Source: CAITSH01 sp945892985 (GTDB taxonomy: Bacteria > Pseudomonadota > Gammaproteobacteria > Burkholderiales > SG8-39). Taken from it: a stretch of DNA of 47,285 nt. This document shows, piece after piece, positions 7,436 through 16,098 of this stretch (its first letter is position 1; each line of letters opens with the position of its first letter). The position numbers and the translations under genes were made by a program. The stretch is from assembly GCA_945892985.1 (NCBI GenBank), contig CAMDDU010000034.1, forward strand, positions 1 to 47,285, read 5' to 3'. The notes beneath the pieces were generated by a model. That model was given only the letters and a program-made list of their open reading frames with translations. It was not told the origin of the DNA and did not search any database.

Positions 7436-8350
7436 TCAGAAGCCCGCCGCCAAGGCGTTGCGTCGCGGTATTCGTGACAGCTGCCAGTGCGCCAGCGCCC
7501 AACGCCACACCTCGCCCACCGGACTTGTAATGAGGGCCGCTGGCGCGGCCTGGCCAAGAAAATTGAGCGCGGCGACGAGATTGGCCGCCGGCCGCAGCGC
7601 ATCGAGCGGTGCGGCCAGGGTTTGCTTGGATAGTTTTTCTCCGCCGGCGTTGAGGGCGAGTGGCAAATGGGCGTAGCGCGGGATCGGGTAACCGAGAAGT
7701 CCCTGCAAAAAAATCTGCCGTGGCGTCGAATCGAGCAGGTCGGCGCCGCGCACCACATGGGTCACGCCTTGCTCGGCGTCATCGATCACCACCGCCAGTT
7801 GGTAGGCGAACAAGCCGTCGGCGCGATGGAGCAAAAAATCGCCCGAGTCCTGCGCCAGTGCCTGCGTGACCCTGCCCTGTATCGCATCTTCAAACGTGAT
7901 TTGCGTATTGCCGACACGCACGCGCACCGAGCGCGCGGTTTTGCCCCGCGCGAGGCCCCCGCGGCAGGTGCCCGGGTAGATGGGTGTGCCGTCGGGGGCG
8001 AGCAGGCTGTCGCCGATTTCACGGCGCGAGCAGGCGCAAGGGTAGGTGTGGCCGGCGGCGCCAAGCTGTTCCAGGGCCGACTGGTACGCGGCGGTGCGCC
8101 GGCTTTGGTACAGGATCTCGTTATTCCAGGCGAAGCCGTGCGCTTTAAGTGCGGAAAAAATCGCCGCAGCAGCGCCTGCTTGCTCGCGTGGCCGGTCAAT
8201 ATCTTCCATGCGCACCAGCCACTCGCCGCCGTGCGAGTGCGCGTCCAGATAGCTACCGGTTGCAGCCACGAGTGATCCGAAATGCAAAGGCCCGGTCGGG
8301 GAGGGCGCGAAGCGGCCCCTGTAGTGCGCCATCAGGGACATACGGGACAT
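7436..8350 (-). CDS. gluQ: Glutamyl-Q tRNA(Asp) synthetase
   Basis: A 304-residue truncated glutamyl-tRNA synthetase paralogue that attaches glutamate to queuosine-34 of tRNA(Asp). The Rossmann-fold class I signature is A-P-S-P-T-G-P-L-H-F-G-S (15-26; HIGH-type), and the KMSKS-type loop is E-K-L-S-K-Q near residue 240. A Cys-x-Cys pair at about 104-106 with a downstream Tyr and Cys forms the usual zinc site. The anticodon-binding domain of true GluRS is absent, as expected. Its ATG overlaps the TAA of the upstream gnd gene by one base (TAATG), so the pair is probably co-translated. In-frame ATGs at residues 4 and 7 are possible starts. Confidence 0.95.
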   Translation of the reverse strand: MSRMSLMAHYRGRFAPSPTGPLHFGSLVAATGSYLDAHSHGGEWLVRMEDIDRPREQAGAAAAIFSALKAHGFAWNNEILYQSRRTAAYQSALEQLGAAGHTYPCACSRREIGDSLLAPDGTPIYPGTCRGGLARGKTARSVRVRVGNTQITFEDAIQGRVTQALAQDSGDFLLHRADGLFAYQLAVVIDDAEQGVTHVVRGADLLDSTPRQIFLQGLLGYPIPRYAHLPLALNAGGEKLSKQTLAAPLDALRPAANLVAALNFLGQAAPAALITSPVGEVWRWALAHWQLSRIPRRNALAAGF

Positions 8351-9261
8351 TACTTGTCGCTTTGGATAGCGTGGCCGCCAAACCCTGCGCGCATCATCGC
8401 CGACAGCCTGGCGCTGTAGTCGTCCTTGCCCTGACTGGCGAAGCGCGTCATCAAAGCCATGGCGATCACAGGGGCGGGCACGCCCAGCGACACGGCCTCA
8501 TCCACGGCCCAGCGACCTTCGCCCGAGTCGGCGACCACCGGTTTGATGCCGGCCATGCTGTTGTTCTTGCCCAGCGCGTTGGCGGTCAGGTCAAGCAGCC
8601 AGGAGCGCACCACGCTGCCATGGCGCCATAGTTCGCCGATTGCGGCGGTGTCGAGCTGCAGCTCTTTTTTCGCATCGAGCAGCGCAAAGCCCTCGGCGAG
8701 GGCTTGCATCATGCCGTATTCGATGCCGTTGTGGACCATTTTGACAAAGTGGCCGCTGCCGGCCGGCCCGCAGTGCAGCCAGCCGTTGTCCGGGGTCGGT
8801 GCCAGTAGTTTGATAAACGGCGCGACGCGTGCGATGGCCTCCTTGTCGCCGCCCAGCATCAGGCAATAGCCGTTGGCGAGGCCCCATACGCCGCCCGATA
8901 CGCCGGCATCGACAAACGCGATGCCGTGCAGTCTGAGCTCTGCGCCGCGGCGCAGGCTATCCTTGTAATTGGCGTTGCCACCGTCCACCAGTACATCGCC
9001 TTTGGCCAGCAGTGGCAGCAGCGCGTCCATGGTCGATTGCGTCGCATCACCCGCCGGCAACATCATCCAGATTACGCGCGGCGCGGGCAGGGCGGCGACC
9101 AGTGCCTTTAATGTGTCGGCCGGACTGAAGCCGGCCTCAGCCGCAAGCATTGAGGCGAGTGCGTCGTTGCGGTCATGGCCGCAGACCTTCGCGCCGCCTC
9201 TGGCGAGCCGCCGCGCCATGTTCGCGCCCATGCGCCCGAGGCCTGTCATTCCGATCAGCAT
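8350..9261 (-). CDS. gnd: 6-phosphogluconate dehydrogenase, short decarboxylating type
   Basis: A 303-residue 6-phosphogluconate dehydrogenase of the short class (about 300 residues instead of about 470), often NAD-dependent. It converts 6-phosphogluconate to ribulose 5-phosphate and CO2. The Rossmann loop G-L-G-R-M-G-A-N-M is at 7-15. The substrate loop D-G-G-N-A-N-Y, the S-G-G-V-W-G-L-A-N-G stretch and the catalytic G-H-F-V-K-M-V-H-N-G-I-E-Y helix are all present. A GGGGGGAAG site precedes ATG 9261. The stop overlaps the gluQ start by one base. Confidence 0.93.
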   Translation of the reverse strand: MLIGMTGLGRMGANMARRLARGGAKVCGHDRNDALASMLAAEAGFSPADTLKALVAALPAPRVIWMMLPAGDATQSTMDALLPLLAKGDVLVDGGNANYKDSLRRGAELRLHGIAFVDAGVSGGVWGLANGYCLMLGGDKEAIARVAPFIKLLAPTPDNGWLHCGPAGSGHFVKMVHNGIEYGMMQALAEGFALLDAKKELQLDTAAIGELWRHGSVVRSWLLDLTANALGKNNSMAGIKPVVADSGEGRWAVDEAVSLGVPAPVIAMALMTRFASQGKDDYSARLSAMMRAGFGGHAIQSDK

Positions 9262-9323
9262 TGAACTTCCCCCCGACTGTTTTTTTGATGAGAGCGTATT
9301 GCAATGAGTTTGCCAATGACAGC

Positions 9324-10316
9324 CTAGTCTATTTTCGCGCCCGATGATTTGACGACGCGGTTCCAGCGCGGGATTTCCGTATTGATGATGTTGCTGAACC
9401 GTTCGGCCGATCCGCCGGCCGGACTGAGGCCGTCCGCTGCCAGCACCTTGGCGACATCGGCGGTCTTGATGATTTCGTTTACTTCGCGGTTGATGCGATC
9501 GACGATTTCCCGGGGTAGGCCCCTGGGGCCGGAGAGGCCGCTCCAGTTGGTGACTTCATAGCTGGGGTAGCCTGATTCGGCGACGGTGGGCACATCCGGT
9601 TCGGCGCTGATACGTTGCGGTGTGGTTACGGCGAGGGCGCGCAGGCGCCCCGATTTGACGAATTGCAGCGTGGCGGCGACGCTGCCGAATATCACCTGGA
9701 CATTGCCGGCGATGGTGTCGTTGAGCGCGGGGCCGGTGCCCTTGTAGGGAATGTGCAGCATCTTGATCTTTGCGACGTCGAGAAAAAACTCGGTGGCAAG
9801 GTGGGTGGAGCTGCCGTTGCCTGCGGAACCGTAAGAGAGCTTGTCCGGATTGGCCTTGGCGTAGTCGACGAGGTCTTTAAGGGTTTTTACCGGCAGCGAG
9901 GGATGCACGGCGACGATGTAGGGCCCGGAGGAGATCTGCACGATGGGCGTGATGTCGTTTATCGGGTCGAAGTTAAGCTTGTAGATATTCGGATTGACGG
10001 TATAACTCGCCGGTGTGACCAGCAGGGTGTAGCCGTCTGGCGGCGATTTGAGCGCGAGTTCGGTGCCCAGGTTGCTGCCGGCTCCCGGTTTGTTGTCGAC
10101 CATGACTTGTTGGCCAAGTTTTTCCGTCAACTTTTGCGCGATCAGCCGTGCGACGAAGTCGGTGCCTCCGCCGGGTGCGAAAGGTGTGATCAGGCGTATC
10201 GGTTTGGACGGATAGGCTTGCGCGCCGGCATTCGTCGGCAGCGTCAGCGCCAGGCTTGCCAGGATTAGGGCGGCGAGCAGAAGAACTAGCGGACGGGCGG
10301 GAATGCTTTTTTTCAT
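9324..10316 (-). CDS. Bug/TctC family tripartite tricarboxylate transporter binding protein
   Basis: A 330-residue periplasmic binding protein of the Bug family, which binds carboxylates and other small ligands. It has a Sec signal peptide with basic start KKSIPARP and a hydrophobic core, cleaved near A-G-A-Q-A (about 33). The mature part starts Y-P-S-K-P-I-R-L-I-T-P-F-A-P-G-G, followed by D-N-K-P-G-A-G-S-N-L-G, both family signatures. A GGAGGA site 6-7 bases upstream supports ATG 10316. No TctA/TctB membrane genes are adjacent, which is common for betaproteobacterial Bug genes. It follows the SDR gene by 72 bases on the same strand. Confidence 0.93.
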   Translation of the reverse strand: MKKSIPARPLVLLLAALILASLALTLPTNAGAQAYPSKPIRLITPFAPGGGTDFVARLIAQKLTEKLGQQVMVDNKPGAGSNLGTELALKSPPDGYTLLVTPASYTVNPNIYKLNFDPINDITPIVQISSGPYIVAVHPSLPVKTLKDLVDYAKANPDKLSYGSAGNGSSTHLATEFFLDVAKIKMLHIPYKGTGPALNDTIAGNVQVIFGSVAATLQFVKSGRLRALAVTTPQRISAEPDVPTVAESGYPSYEVTNWSGLSGPRGLPREIVDRINREVNEIIKTADVAKVLAADGLSPAGGSAERFSNIINTEIPRWNRVVKSSGAKID

Positions 10317-10388
10317 CTGACTTCCTCCTGTTTGCGTCACACCGATGGCTGGAAATGCCCGTCTGGCGCGGCTTTCCGGGCGATCGAC

Positions 10389-11270
10389 CTAGGCTGGTCG
10401 CTGCGCCCTGTCTTTGTCGTCCTGACTTTTTATCGCTGTGCGCGCGCTCCTCCACTCGGTGTCCCCCCAGGCGAACAGCTCCTTGAACGAGCCGCCGTTG
10501 GCCTGCCAGCCGGCCCCGTCAAGTGCGATGGTCTGACCCGACAGCCATTCGCAGCCATCGGCCATCAGGAAGGTGGCGAGGTTTTGCAGTTCGTGCATCT
10601 GCCCGACGCGACCCATGGGGTTGGCCTTGGCCACGGCATCGCCGTGGTCCTGCTGGCCCGGCGCGAGGCGCTGGCTCATGCCCTCTGTCGGGATGGTGCC
10701 CGGCGCGATGGCGTTGAGACGGATGCCGTGGCGACCCCACTCCACCGCCAGGGACTGTGTCATCACATGCACGCCGGCCTTGGCCATGGCCGAGGGTACG
10801 ACGAAGGGCGAACCGGTCCAGACCCAAGTCACCACAATCGAGATCACGCTGCCCTTGTGTCCGCCGGCGATCCAGCGCTTGCCCACCGCCTGCGTCATAT
10901 AAAACGTGCCGTGCAAAACAATGTTGGCGATGGCGTCAAAGCCGCGTGGCGAAAGGTCTTCGGTGCGGCTGATGAAATTGCCTGCGGCGTTATTGACCAG
11001 TCCCGTGAGTGGTCCGCCCTCGTCCCAGATGGACTGCACCATGGCGTCGACCGCGAGGGCGTCACGGATATCCACGGCGCGGGTGCTGACCGCACCGCCG
11101 TGCGCCTGCATCAAGGCGGCGGCGGTTTCATCGAGCACCGATTTTCGCCGTCCGCAAATGATGATGTCGGCGCCAAGGCCGAGGTATTGGGCCGCGATTT
11201 CACGCCCGAGACCGGTGCCGCCGCCGGTGACCAGGATGCGCTTGCCCTTGAGTATGCCCGGCTGGAACAT
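10389..11270 (-). CDS. SDR family oxidoreductase, 2,4-dienoyl-CoA reductase-like
   Basis: A 293-residue short-chain dehydrogenase with the NAD(P) loop T-G-G-G-T-G-L-G (15-22) and N-N-A-A-G-N at about 93-98. At the usual Tyr-x-x-x-Lys site the sequence reads S-A-M-A-K-A-G, so the Tyr is replaced while the Lys is kept. That pattern is characteristic of the peroxisomal-type and mitochondrial 2,4-dienoyl-CoA reductases, which reduce dienoyl-CoA intermediates of unsaturated fatty acid oxidation. The C-terminus is longer than usual and basic. It starts 9 bases after the stop of the PIG3-type oxidoreductase gene, so the two form an operon. Confidence 0.87.
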   Translation of the reverse strand: MFQPGILKGKRILVTGGGTGLGREIAAQYLGLGADIIICGRRKSVLDETAAALMQAHGGAVSTRAVDIRDALAVDAMVQSIWDEGGPLTGLVNNAAGNFISRTEDLSPRGFDAIANIVLHGTFYMTQAVGKRWIAGGHKGSVISIVVTWVWTGSPFVVPSAMAKAGVHVMTQSLAVEWGRHGIRLNAIAPGTIPTEGMSQRLAPGQQDHGDAVAKANPMGRVGQMHELQNLATFLMADGCEWLSGQTIALDGAGWQANGGSFKELFAWGDTEWRSARTAIKSQDDKDRAQRPA

Positions 11271-11279
11271 GATGCTCGC

Positions 11280-12257
11280 CTAAACGGTGAGGACGATCTT
11301 GCCGATGTGTTGCGAGGATTCCATCAGCGTGTGTGCCTCGGCCGCATCGGCGAGGGCGAAGGTCTTGAAAATCTCCGGCTTTATTGTTTTGGCTTCGAGT
11401 AGCGGCCAAACCTTATCGCGCAGGTTTTGCGCGATCGCAGCCTTGAAGTCAATGGCGCGCGGACGCAGCGTCGAGCCGGTCAGTACCAGGCGACGGCGCA
11501 GGATTTCGTTGAGGTTTACCGTGGATTTCATGCCGCCGAGGAAGGCGATCAACACGATGCGGCCGTCGTCGGCGAGGCTCTTGAGTTCGCGGTCGACATA
11601 ATCGCCCCCGACCATGTCAAGTATGACGTTGACGCCCTTGCCGCCGGTGGCCTCTTTCAGCACGGCGACAAAATCCTCGGTCTTGTAGTTGATGGCGCGG
11701 TCGGCGCCAAGGCGCACGCATGCGGCGCACTTGTCCGCACTGCCGGCGGTGGCGTAGACGGTATGGCCGAAGGCCTTGGCCATCTGGATGGCGGTGACGC
11801 CTATGCCCGAGGAGCCGCCCTGAACGAGTAGCGTCTCGCCAGGGGCCAGTTTCGCGCGGTCAAACACGTTGCTCCAGACGGTGAAAAAAGTTTCCGGCAG
11901 TGAGGCCGCCTCTATCATCGACAAACCCCTGGGCAGCGGCAGCACTTGCGCTGCGGGTGCGGTGCATAACTCGGCATAGCCGCCACCGGCGACCAGGGCG
12001 CAGACTTCGTCGCCGATTTTCCAGCCGCTGACATCCTTGCCCAGCGCAGTAATGGTGCCGGCTACTTCGAGGCCGGGGATGTCCGAGGCGCCGGGCGGCA
12101 CCGGATAATTGCCTTTGCGCTGCAGTACGTCGGGGCGGTTGACGCCCGCGGCCACGACCTTGATCAGGACTTCGCCCGACTGTGGCTGTGGATCGGGACG
12201 GGTGCCAAGTTTGAGCACCTCGGGTTCGCCGGGAGTGGTGATTTCGATCGCGCGCAT
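11280..12257 (-). CDS. NAD(P)H quinone oxidoreductase, PIG3-type zinc-free MDR
   Basis: A 325-residue medium-chain reductase without the catalytic or structural zinc ligands. It has the GroES-like N-terminal fold (R-A-I-E-I-T-T-P-G-E-P-E-V-L), the G-N-Y-P-x-P-P-G-A-S-D-I-P-G-L-E motif and the nucleotide loop G-G-S-S-G-I-G at about 148-154 preceding a T-A-I-Q-M-A-K helix. This pattern fits the PIG3/TP53I3 quinone oxidoreductase group (one-electron reduction of quinones with NADPH). ATG 12257 is chosen because homology begins there; the frame remains open to 12920 but reads antisense to the neighbouring gene. It is transcribed away from a PLP enzyme, with a 94-bp divergent promoter region. Confidence 0.9.
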   Translation of the reverse strand: MRAIEITTPGEPEVLKLGTRPDPQPQSGEVLIKVVAAGVNRPDVLQRKGNYPVPPGASDIPGLEVAGTITALGKDVSGWKIGDEVCALVAGGGYAELCTAPAAQVLPLPRGLSMIEAASLPETFFTVWSNVFDRAKLAPGETLLVQGGSSGIGVTAIQMAKAFGHTVYATAGSADKCAACVRLGADRAINYKTEDFVAVLKEATGGKGVNVILDMVGGDYVDRELKSLADDGRIVLIAFLGGMKSTVNLNEILRRRLVLTGSTLRPRAIDFKAAIAQNLRDKVWPLLEAKTIKPEIFKTFALADAAEAHTLMESSQHIGKIVLTV

Positions 12258-12351
12258 GCTTTTCTTCTGGTTCGTTAGGATGATCAATTTTACCCCAGTT
12301 AGAATGCGCTCTTGCCGGCCCTTCCGCACGACAACAAGCCATGGATTGAAG

Positions 12352-13509
12352 ATGAATACCCCCACCGCACCTGCTACGCTCTCCGCCCCAGCCACCCTTG
12401 CCACCATAGGCATGCCTCTGGCGCAAGTTGACACGCCCGCGCTGATCCTCGACCTTGATGTGTTCGAGCACAATCTTGCGTTGATGAACGAGGCTGTCCG
12501 GGGCGACGGGGCGCGCCCCGGTCCGCGACTGCGGCCGCACGCCAAGTCGCACAAGTCGGCTGATATCGCCAAGGCGCAAATCGCCGGCGGCGCGGCGGGC
12601 GTGTGCTGCCAGAAAGTCAGCGAGGCCGAGGCGCTGGTGCTCGGCGGAGTCAATGACATCCTGATTTGCAACGAAGTCGTCGGCGCGCTCAAGATTGCAC
12701 GGCTGGTGGCGCTGGCCAAGCGCGCGCGCATCGCCGTGTGCGCCGACAGTGCGGCGAACGTCGCGGCGCTCAATGCCGCGGCGCTGGGCGCAGGGGTGAG
12801 GCTCGAAGTGCTTATAGAGCTTGATGTTGGCGCGGCACGCTGCGGCGTGACGCCGGGTGCGCCGGCCCTCGCCCTTGCCAAAGCCGTGGCAGCCTCGCCC
12901 GGGCTGCGCTTTGCCGGCATGCACGCCTACCATGGCTCGGCCCAGCATTTGCGCAGCATCGCGGCACGGCGGGCCGCCGTCGCCGAGGCGACCGAAAAAG
13001 CCCGCGCCACACGTGAGCTGATCCTTGCGGCGGGCATCGCCTGCGATACCGTCACTGGTGCCGGCACGGGTAGTTTTTTGTTCGAGCGAGACGGCGGCGT
13101 CTACACCGAACTGCAACCGGGCTCCTATATTTTTATGGACGCCGACTATCAGCTAAACGACTGGGAGGGCTTCCCTGTCTTTGGCCAAAGCTTGCACATC
13201 CTGACCACGGTTATGAGTACGCCGGCACCCGATCGCGTGGTGGTCGACGCAGGTCTCAAGGCATCGAGCATCGATTCGGGCATGCCCCGTGTGGCGGGCA
13301 GGCCCGGGCTGGAATATCTTAAGGCTTCGGACGAGCACGGCGTGATCAGCGTGGCGCCGGGAACGGCGGCACCGGCCCTGGGTGAAAAGCTCTTGCTGGT
13401 GCCCGGGCATTGCGACCCGACGGTTAACATGCACGACTGGTTTGTTTGCGTGCGCCAAGGCGTCGTCAAGGCATTGTGGCCGGTGACGGCGCGCGGCATG
13501 ATGTGGTGA
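12352..13509 (+). CDS. D-threonine aldolase family PLP enzyme (DSD1/D-TA type)
   Basis: A 385-residue fold-type III PLP enzyme of the alanine-racemase-like group that includes D-threonine aldolase, D-threo-3-hydroxyaspartate dehydratase and D-serine dehydratase. The PLP lysine is Lys65 in R-P-H-A-K-S-H-K. The C-terminal metal site P-G-H-C-D-P-T-V-N (His353, Asp355) matches the divalent-metal ligands of the family. Reaction type (retro-aldol or dehydration) cannot be read from sequence. The N-terminal 20 residues are Ala/Thr-rich; the ATG at 12412 (M-P-L-A-Q-V-D-T-P-A) is an alternative start. It is followed 26 bases later by a RidA-like gene, which fits an enamine-forming dehydratase. Confidence 0.9.
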   Translation: MNTPTAPATLSAPATLATIGMPLAQVDTPALILDLDVFEHNLALMNEAVRGDGARPGPRLRPHAKSHKSADIAKAQIAGGAAGVCCQKVSEAEALVLGGVNDILICNEVVGALKIARLVALAKRARIAVCADSAANVAALNAAALGAGVRLEVLIELDVGAARCGVTPGAPALALAKAVAASPGLRFAGMHAYHGSAQHLRSIAARRAAVAEATEKARATRELILAAGIACDTVTGAGTGSFLFERDGGVYTELQPGSYIFMDADYQLNDWEGFPVFGQSLHILTTVMSTPAPDRVVVDAGLKASSIDSGMPRVAGRPGLEYLKASDEHGVISVAPGTAAPALGEKLLLVPGHCDPTVNMHDWFVCVRQGVVKALWPVTARGMMW

Positions 13510-13535
13510 AACGAAAACCCGTTCAAGGAGATGTA

Positions 13536-14081
13536 ATGGAAAAAGAGAACTTCAATGCCGACCTGCCTTCGGCCGACGCACCCTTCAACTTGTGCGTTCG
13601 TTATGGCGACCTGATCTTTGTCTCAGGCCTGCCGCCTTTTGATGAGGCCTTTTCCGCGCAGGTCCGTGAGGCGCGGGCGAACAAGCTGCCGCTACCGCCT
13701 TTTCCGGCCATGCCCTTCGCCGACCAGGTTCACCTGGTGATGGGCAATATGAAAAAGCTCGTTGAAGAGGCGGGCTCCAACATGGATTGCCTGCTAAAAG
13801 TGATTGTGTGGCTCAAGGACCAGCGCGATGCCGGCGAATTCGATCGTATCTACCGAACGTATTTCTCCGGCCAGGAAACCCTGCCGGCGCGCACGCGCAT
13901 GCAAGCCGGTCGCACGCCCATGGACTGCGGGCTCGAGGTCGAGGCGATTGCTTATGTGCCCAAGCTAGCCAGGGTGAAGCCGGTCAAGCGCGCCGTGAAG
14001 AATCCAGCGCAGAAGACAGCGAAAAAGGCGGCCAAGCCCGCTAAAAAAGCCGTTAAAAGGACGGCCAGCAAGAAACCTTAG
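13536..14081 (+). CDS. RidA family protein with Lys/Ala-rich C-terminal tail
   Basis: A 181-residue protein. Residues 1-145 are a RidA/YjgF domain, a trimeric enamine/imine deaminase fold. The conserved end A-R-T-R-M-Q-A-G-x-x-P-x-x-C-G-L-E-V-E-A-I-A-Y holds the Arg that contacts the carboxylate in RidA. The last 35 residues are an unusual basic tail of Ala, Lys and Pro (AKKAAKPAKKAVKRTASKKP), like histone H1 or AlgP-type proteins. AAGGAG at the proper distance fixes ATG 13536. It lies just downstream of the D-threonine-aldolase-family gene, so it may clear reactive enamines made by that enzyme. Confidence 0.88.
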   Translation: MEKENFNADLPSADAPFNLCVRYGDLIFVSGLPPFDEAFSAQVREARANKLPLPPFPAMPFADQVHLVMGNMKKLVEEAGSNMDCLLKVIVWLKDQRDAGEFDRIYRTYFSGQETLPARTRMQAGRTPMDCGLEVEAIAYVPKLARVKPVKRAVKNPAQKTAKKAAKPAKKAVKRTASKKP

Positions 14082-14149
14082 CCACACGCCAGTCGCACGC
14101 CGGTCACACATCAGAAACATCCATAACAAGCATGCAAAAGGGGAATGTC

Positions 14150-14542
14150 GTGAGCAAGAATGCCAAAAGTGCAAAGTATGAAAAAGGCTTGGCGGTGCGT
14201 AAGGCCGTGCTGGGTGATGAGTACGTTAATCGGGCGCTGGCTTCGGCCGACGATTTCAGCCAGACGCTGCAGGATTGGGTGACCGAGCAGGCCTGGGGCG
14301 AGGTGTGGACCGATGACACCATTCCGCGCAAGACCCGCAGCATGCTCAACGTCGCGCTGCTGGCGACGCTAAACCGGCCACACGAACTCAGGCTGCATTT
14401 GCGCGGTGCGCTCACCAACGGCGTCAGCCGCAAGGAAATTGCCGCGGTATTGATTCACTGCGGCGTCTATTGCGGCGCGCCGGTGGCCGTCGATTCCTTC
14501 CGCATCGCACGCGAGGTATTTGCCGAACTCGACAAGCAATAG
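14150..14542 (+). CDS. Carboxymuconolactone decarboxylase family protein (PcaC-like)
   Basis: A 130-residue AhpD-fold protein with the S-A-K-Y-E-K-G-L-A-V-R-K-A-V-L-G-D-E-Y-V start found in 4-carboxymuconolactone decarboxylase PcaC. PcaC acts in the protocatechuate branch of the beta-ketoadipate pathway. Conserved features include W-x-x-V-W at about 50-54, R-S-M-L-N-V-A, E-L-R-L-H-L-R-G-A and H-C-x-x-Y-C-G-A-P. No other pca genes are near, so a role in another decarboxylation is possible. GTG 14150 is preferred: AAGGGG lies 6-8 bases upstream and homology starts at the next residues. An in-frame ATG at 14132 would add six residues. Confidence 0.85.
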   Translation: MSKNAKSAKYEKGLAVRKAVLGDEYVNRALASADDFSQTLQDWVTEQAWGEVWTDDTIPRKTRSMLNVALLATLNRPHELRLHLRGALTNGVSRKEIAAVLIHCGVYCGAPVAVDSFRIAREVFAELDKQ

Positions 14543-14556
14543 GCGTTCTGCCCTGT

Positions 14557-15735
14557 TCAGGCCGGTGCTGGTTTGGCCTCGGCCTGTGACGGAAAAGCGA
14601 GGGCGGCCAGAAATATGCAGGCCGCCAGCGCCGCGAGGATGTTGAACAGCAGCGTGAAGTCGCCGGTGGCCTCGTACAGGCCGGCGATCAGCGGCACTGC
14701 GGTGGCGCTGGCGGCAAAGGACAGTACGTAGCGGACCGAGTAGGCGCGGGCACGCCATTCATCGCTGGTGTAGCGCGCGATCATGGCGTCGTTGATCGGG
14801 ATTTGTCCAAAAACGAAAAACATCATCGCCACGGCGCAGGCGAGCATGGCATAACCTTGCAGGCTGCCCGCCGCCAGTAGTAGGGGCACCTGCAGCGCCA
14901 CCACGGGCACGAACACGGCTTTGAGCGAGCGTCGGTCCAGCCACCAGCCCATCAGCAACTGTGCCATTGCCGCGATCAGGTAGACCATGCAGACGAGCAG
15001 GCCTATGCCCAGGGTGGATTGCGTCAAGGCGTTCAGGCGTTCATCAAAGACCTTGGGCATAGACACGGTGGTGGCGTTGAATATGATGCCGCCACAAATG
15101 GTGGCGACCACCACCACGGCGAACACGCGCATCAGTACCGAGCGGGGCAGGCGGACCGCGCCGGCCTTGGCTTTGGTTCGAACCGGGTCGCCTCCGCGCG
15201 CCGCCAGCGCGAAGCCGATGCCGGTGGCGATGCAGGCGATGCCAGGCACAAAAAACGCCGCGCGCCAGTGCCACAGGTCGGCGAGGGCGCCGGCAATGAG
15301 CGCCGCCAGCGCGAGGCCGGTGTTGCCGTAGACGCCATTCACGCCCAAGGTGCGGCCGATTTTTGGTTCATTGGCGACCAGCATGGCCATGCCCACCGGG
15401 TGATAGATGGCGGCAAACACGCCCACCAGCGCGAGCCCGGCGCTGATCTGCCACTCGTTTTGCGCCAGGCCGGTGAGTATGGACGCGGCGCCAATGCCAA
15501 AGAAGAACAGCGTCATCATGCCGCTGCGGCTCCAGCGGTCGGCCAACCATCCGGCCGGGATGGAGAACACGCCGAAAGCGATGAAGCCGGGCAGTGACAG
15601 CGGCAACAGCTCGCTGTAGGGGCGCTGCCACTCGGCGCTGATCGCCAGCACCACCGTCGGGAATATCAACATGAACAAATGGTCGAAGGTATGGCCGACG
15701 TTCAGGTAGAGCTTGATGGTTTGGCGGTTTGGCAT
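14557..15735 (-). CDS. Major facilitator superfamily transporter
   Basis: A 392-residue MFS permease with about twelve hydrophobic segments. It has the A-D-R-W-S-R-S-G loop between helices 2 and 3, the M-L-V-A-N-E-x-K-I-G-R loop, and a longer central loop (A-A-R-G-G-D-P-V-R-T-K-A-K-A-G) between the two halves. The substrate is not predictable. ATG 15735 (M-P-N-R-Q-T-I-K-L-Y-L-N-V-G-H) is preferred over an upstream ATG at 15780 because helix 1 begins shortly after it. The gene converges with the carboxymuconolactone decarboxylase gene, with 14 bases between the stops. Confidence 0.9.
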   Translation of the reverse strand: MPNRQTIKLYLNVGHTFDHLFMLIFPTVVLAISAEWQRPYSELLPLSLPGFIAFGVFSIPAGWLADRWSRSGMMTLFFFGIGAASILTGLAQNEWQISAGLALVGVFAAIYHPVGMAMLVANEPKIGRTLGVNGVYGNTGLALAALIAGALADLWHWRAAFFVPGIACIATGIGFALAARGGDPVRTKAKAGAVRLPRSVLMRVFAVVVVATICGGIIFNATTVSMPKVFDERLNALTQSTLGIGLLVCMVYLIAAMAQLLMGWWLDRRSLKAVFVPVVALQVPLLLAAGSLQGYAMLACAVAMMFFVFGQIPINDAMIARYTSDEWRARAYSVRYVLSFAASATAVPLIAGLYEATGDFTLLFNILAALAACIFLAALAFPSQAEAKPAPA

Positions 15736-16098
15736 TGCAATTTCGCAAAGAAGAAGGGGTTTTGCGGGAAACGGTGGCAAAGCTTAGCTTTGCCGCATGG
15801 TGCTGTCACGTCATAAAAACGGCACTGATCATGCAAGTGCCCGCTTGAGCCGCACGGCGTGCTTGTCTGGCCGAGGTTTTAACCGGGACGAATCTGTCGT
15901 GAATTGATCGCCAGCACTGAAAAGTGCGCAGCATGATGGAAGGAAGCGGCAAATATTCACCGATCCACGCCAAGGGCTGGAAATTGGTGTCGATTCGGAT
16001 AAGAATGGGCTTGTGAACGTGGCGTGAATGACTCTGCCTAAATGGGCTGCAATGTGGTCGCGGGCTTAACGGGATTGCAAACGAGGGGGGGTATCGAG
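15736..16098. other. Intergenic region, divergent MFS and HtrA-like genes
   Basis: A 363-bp gap with no credible gene on either strand. It presumably holds the two divergent promoters, but I could not pick convincing -35/-10 pairs. A purine-rich GAGGGGGGG stretch at 16083-16091 is the ribosome-binding site of the downstream gene. Confidence 0.4.

Noticed and set aside
11860..13116. A 418-codon open frame on the minus strand
   Set aside because: It spans two genes in the wrong frame, is rich in Arg/His and has no domain.
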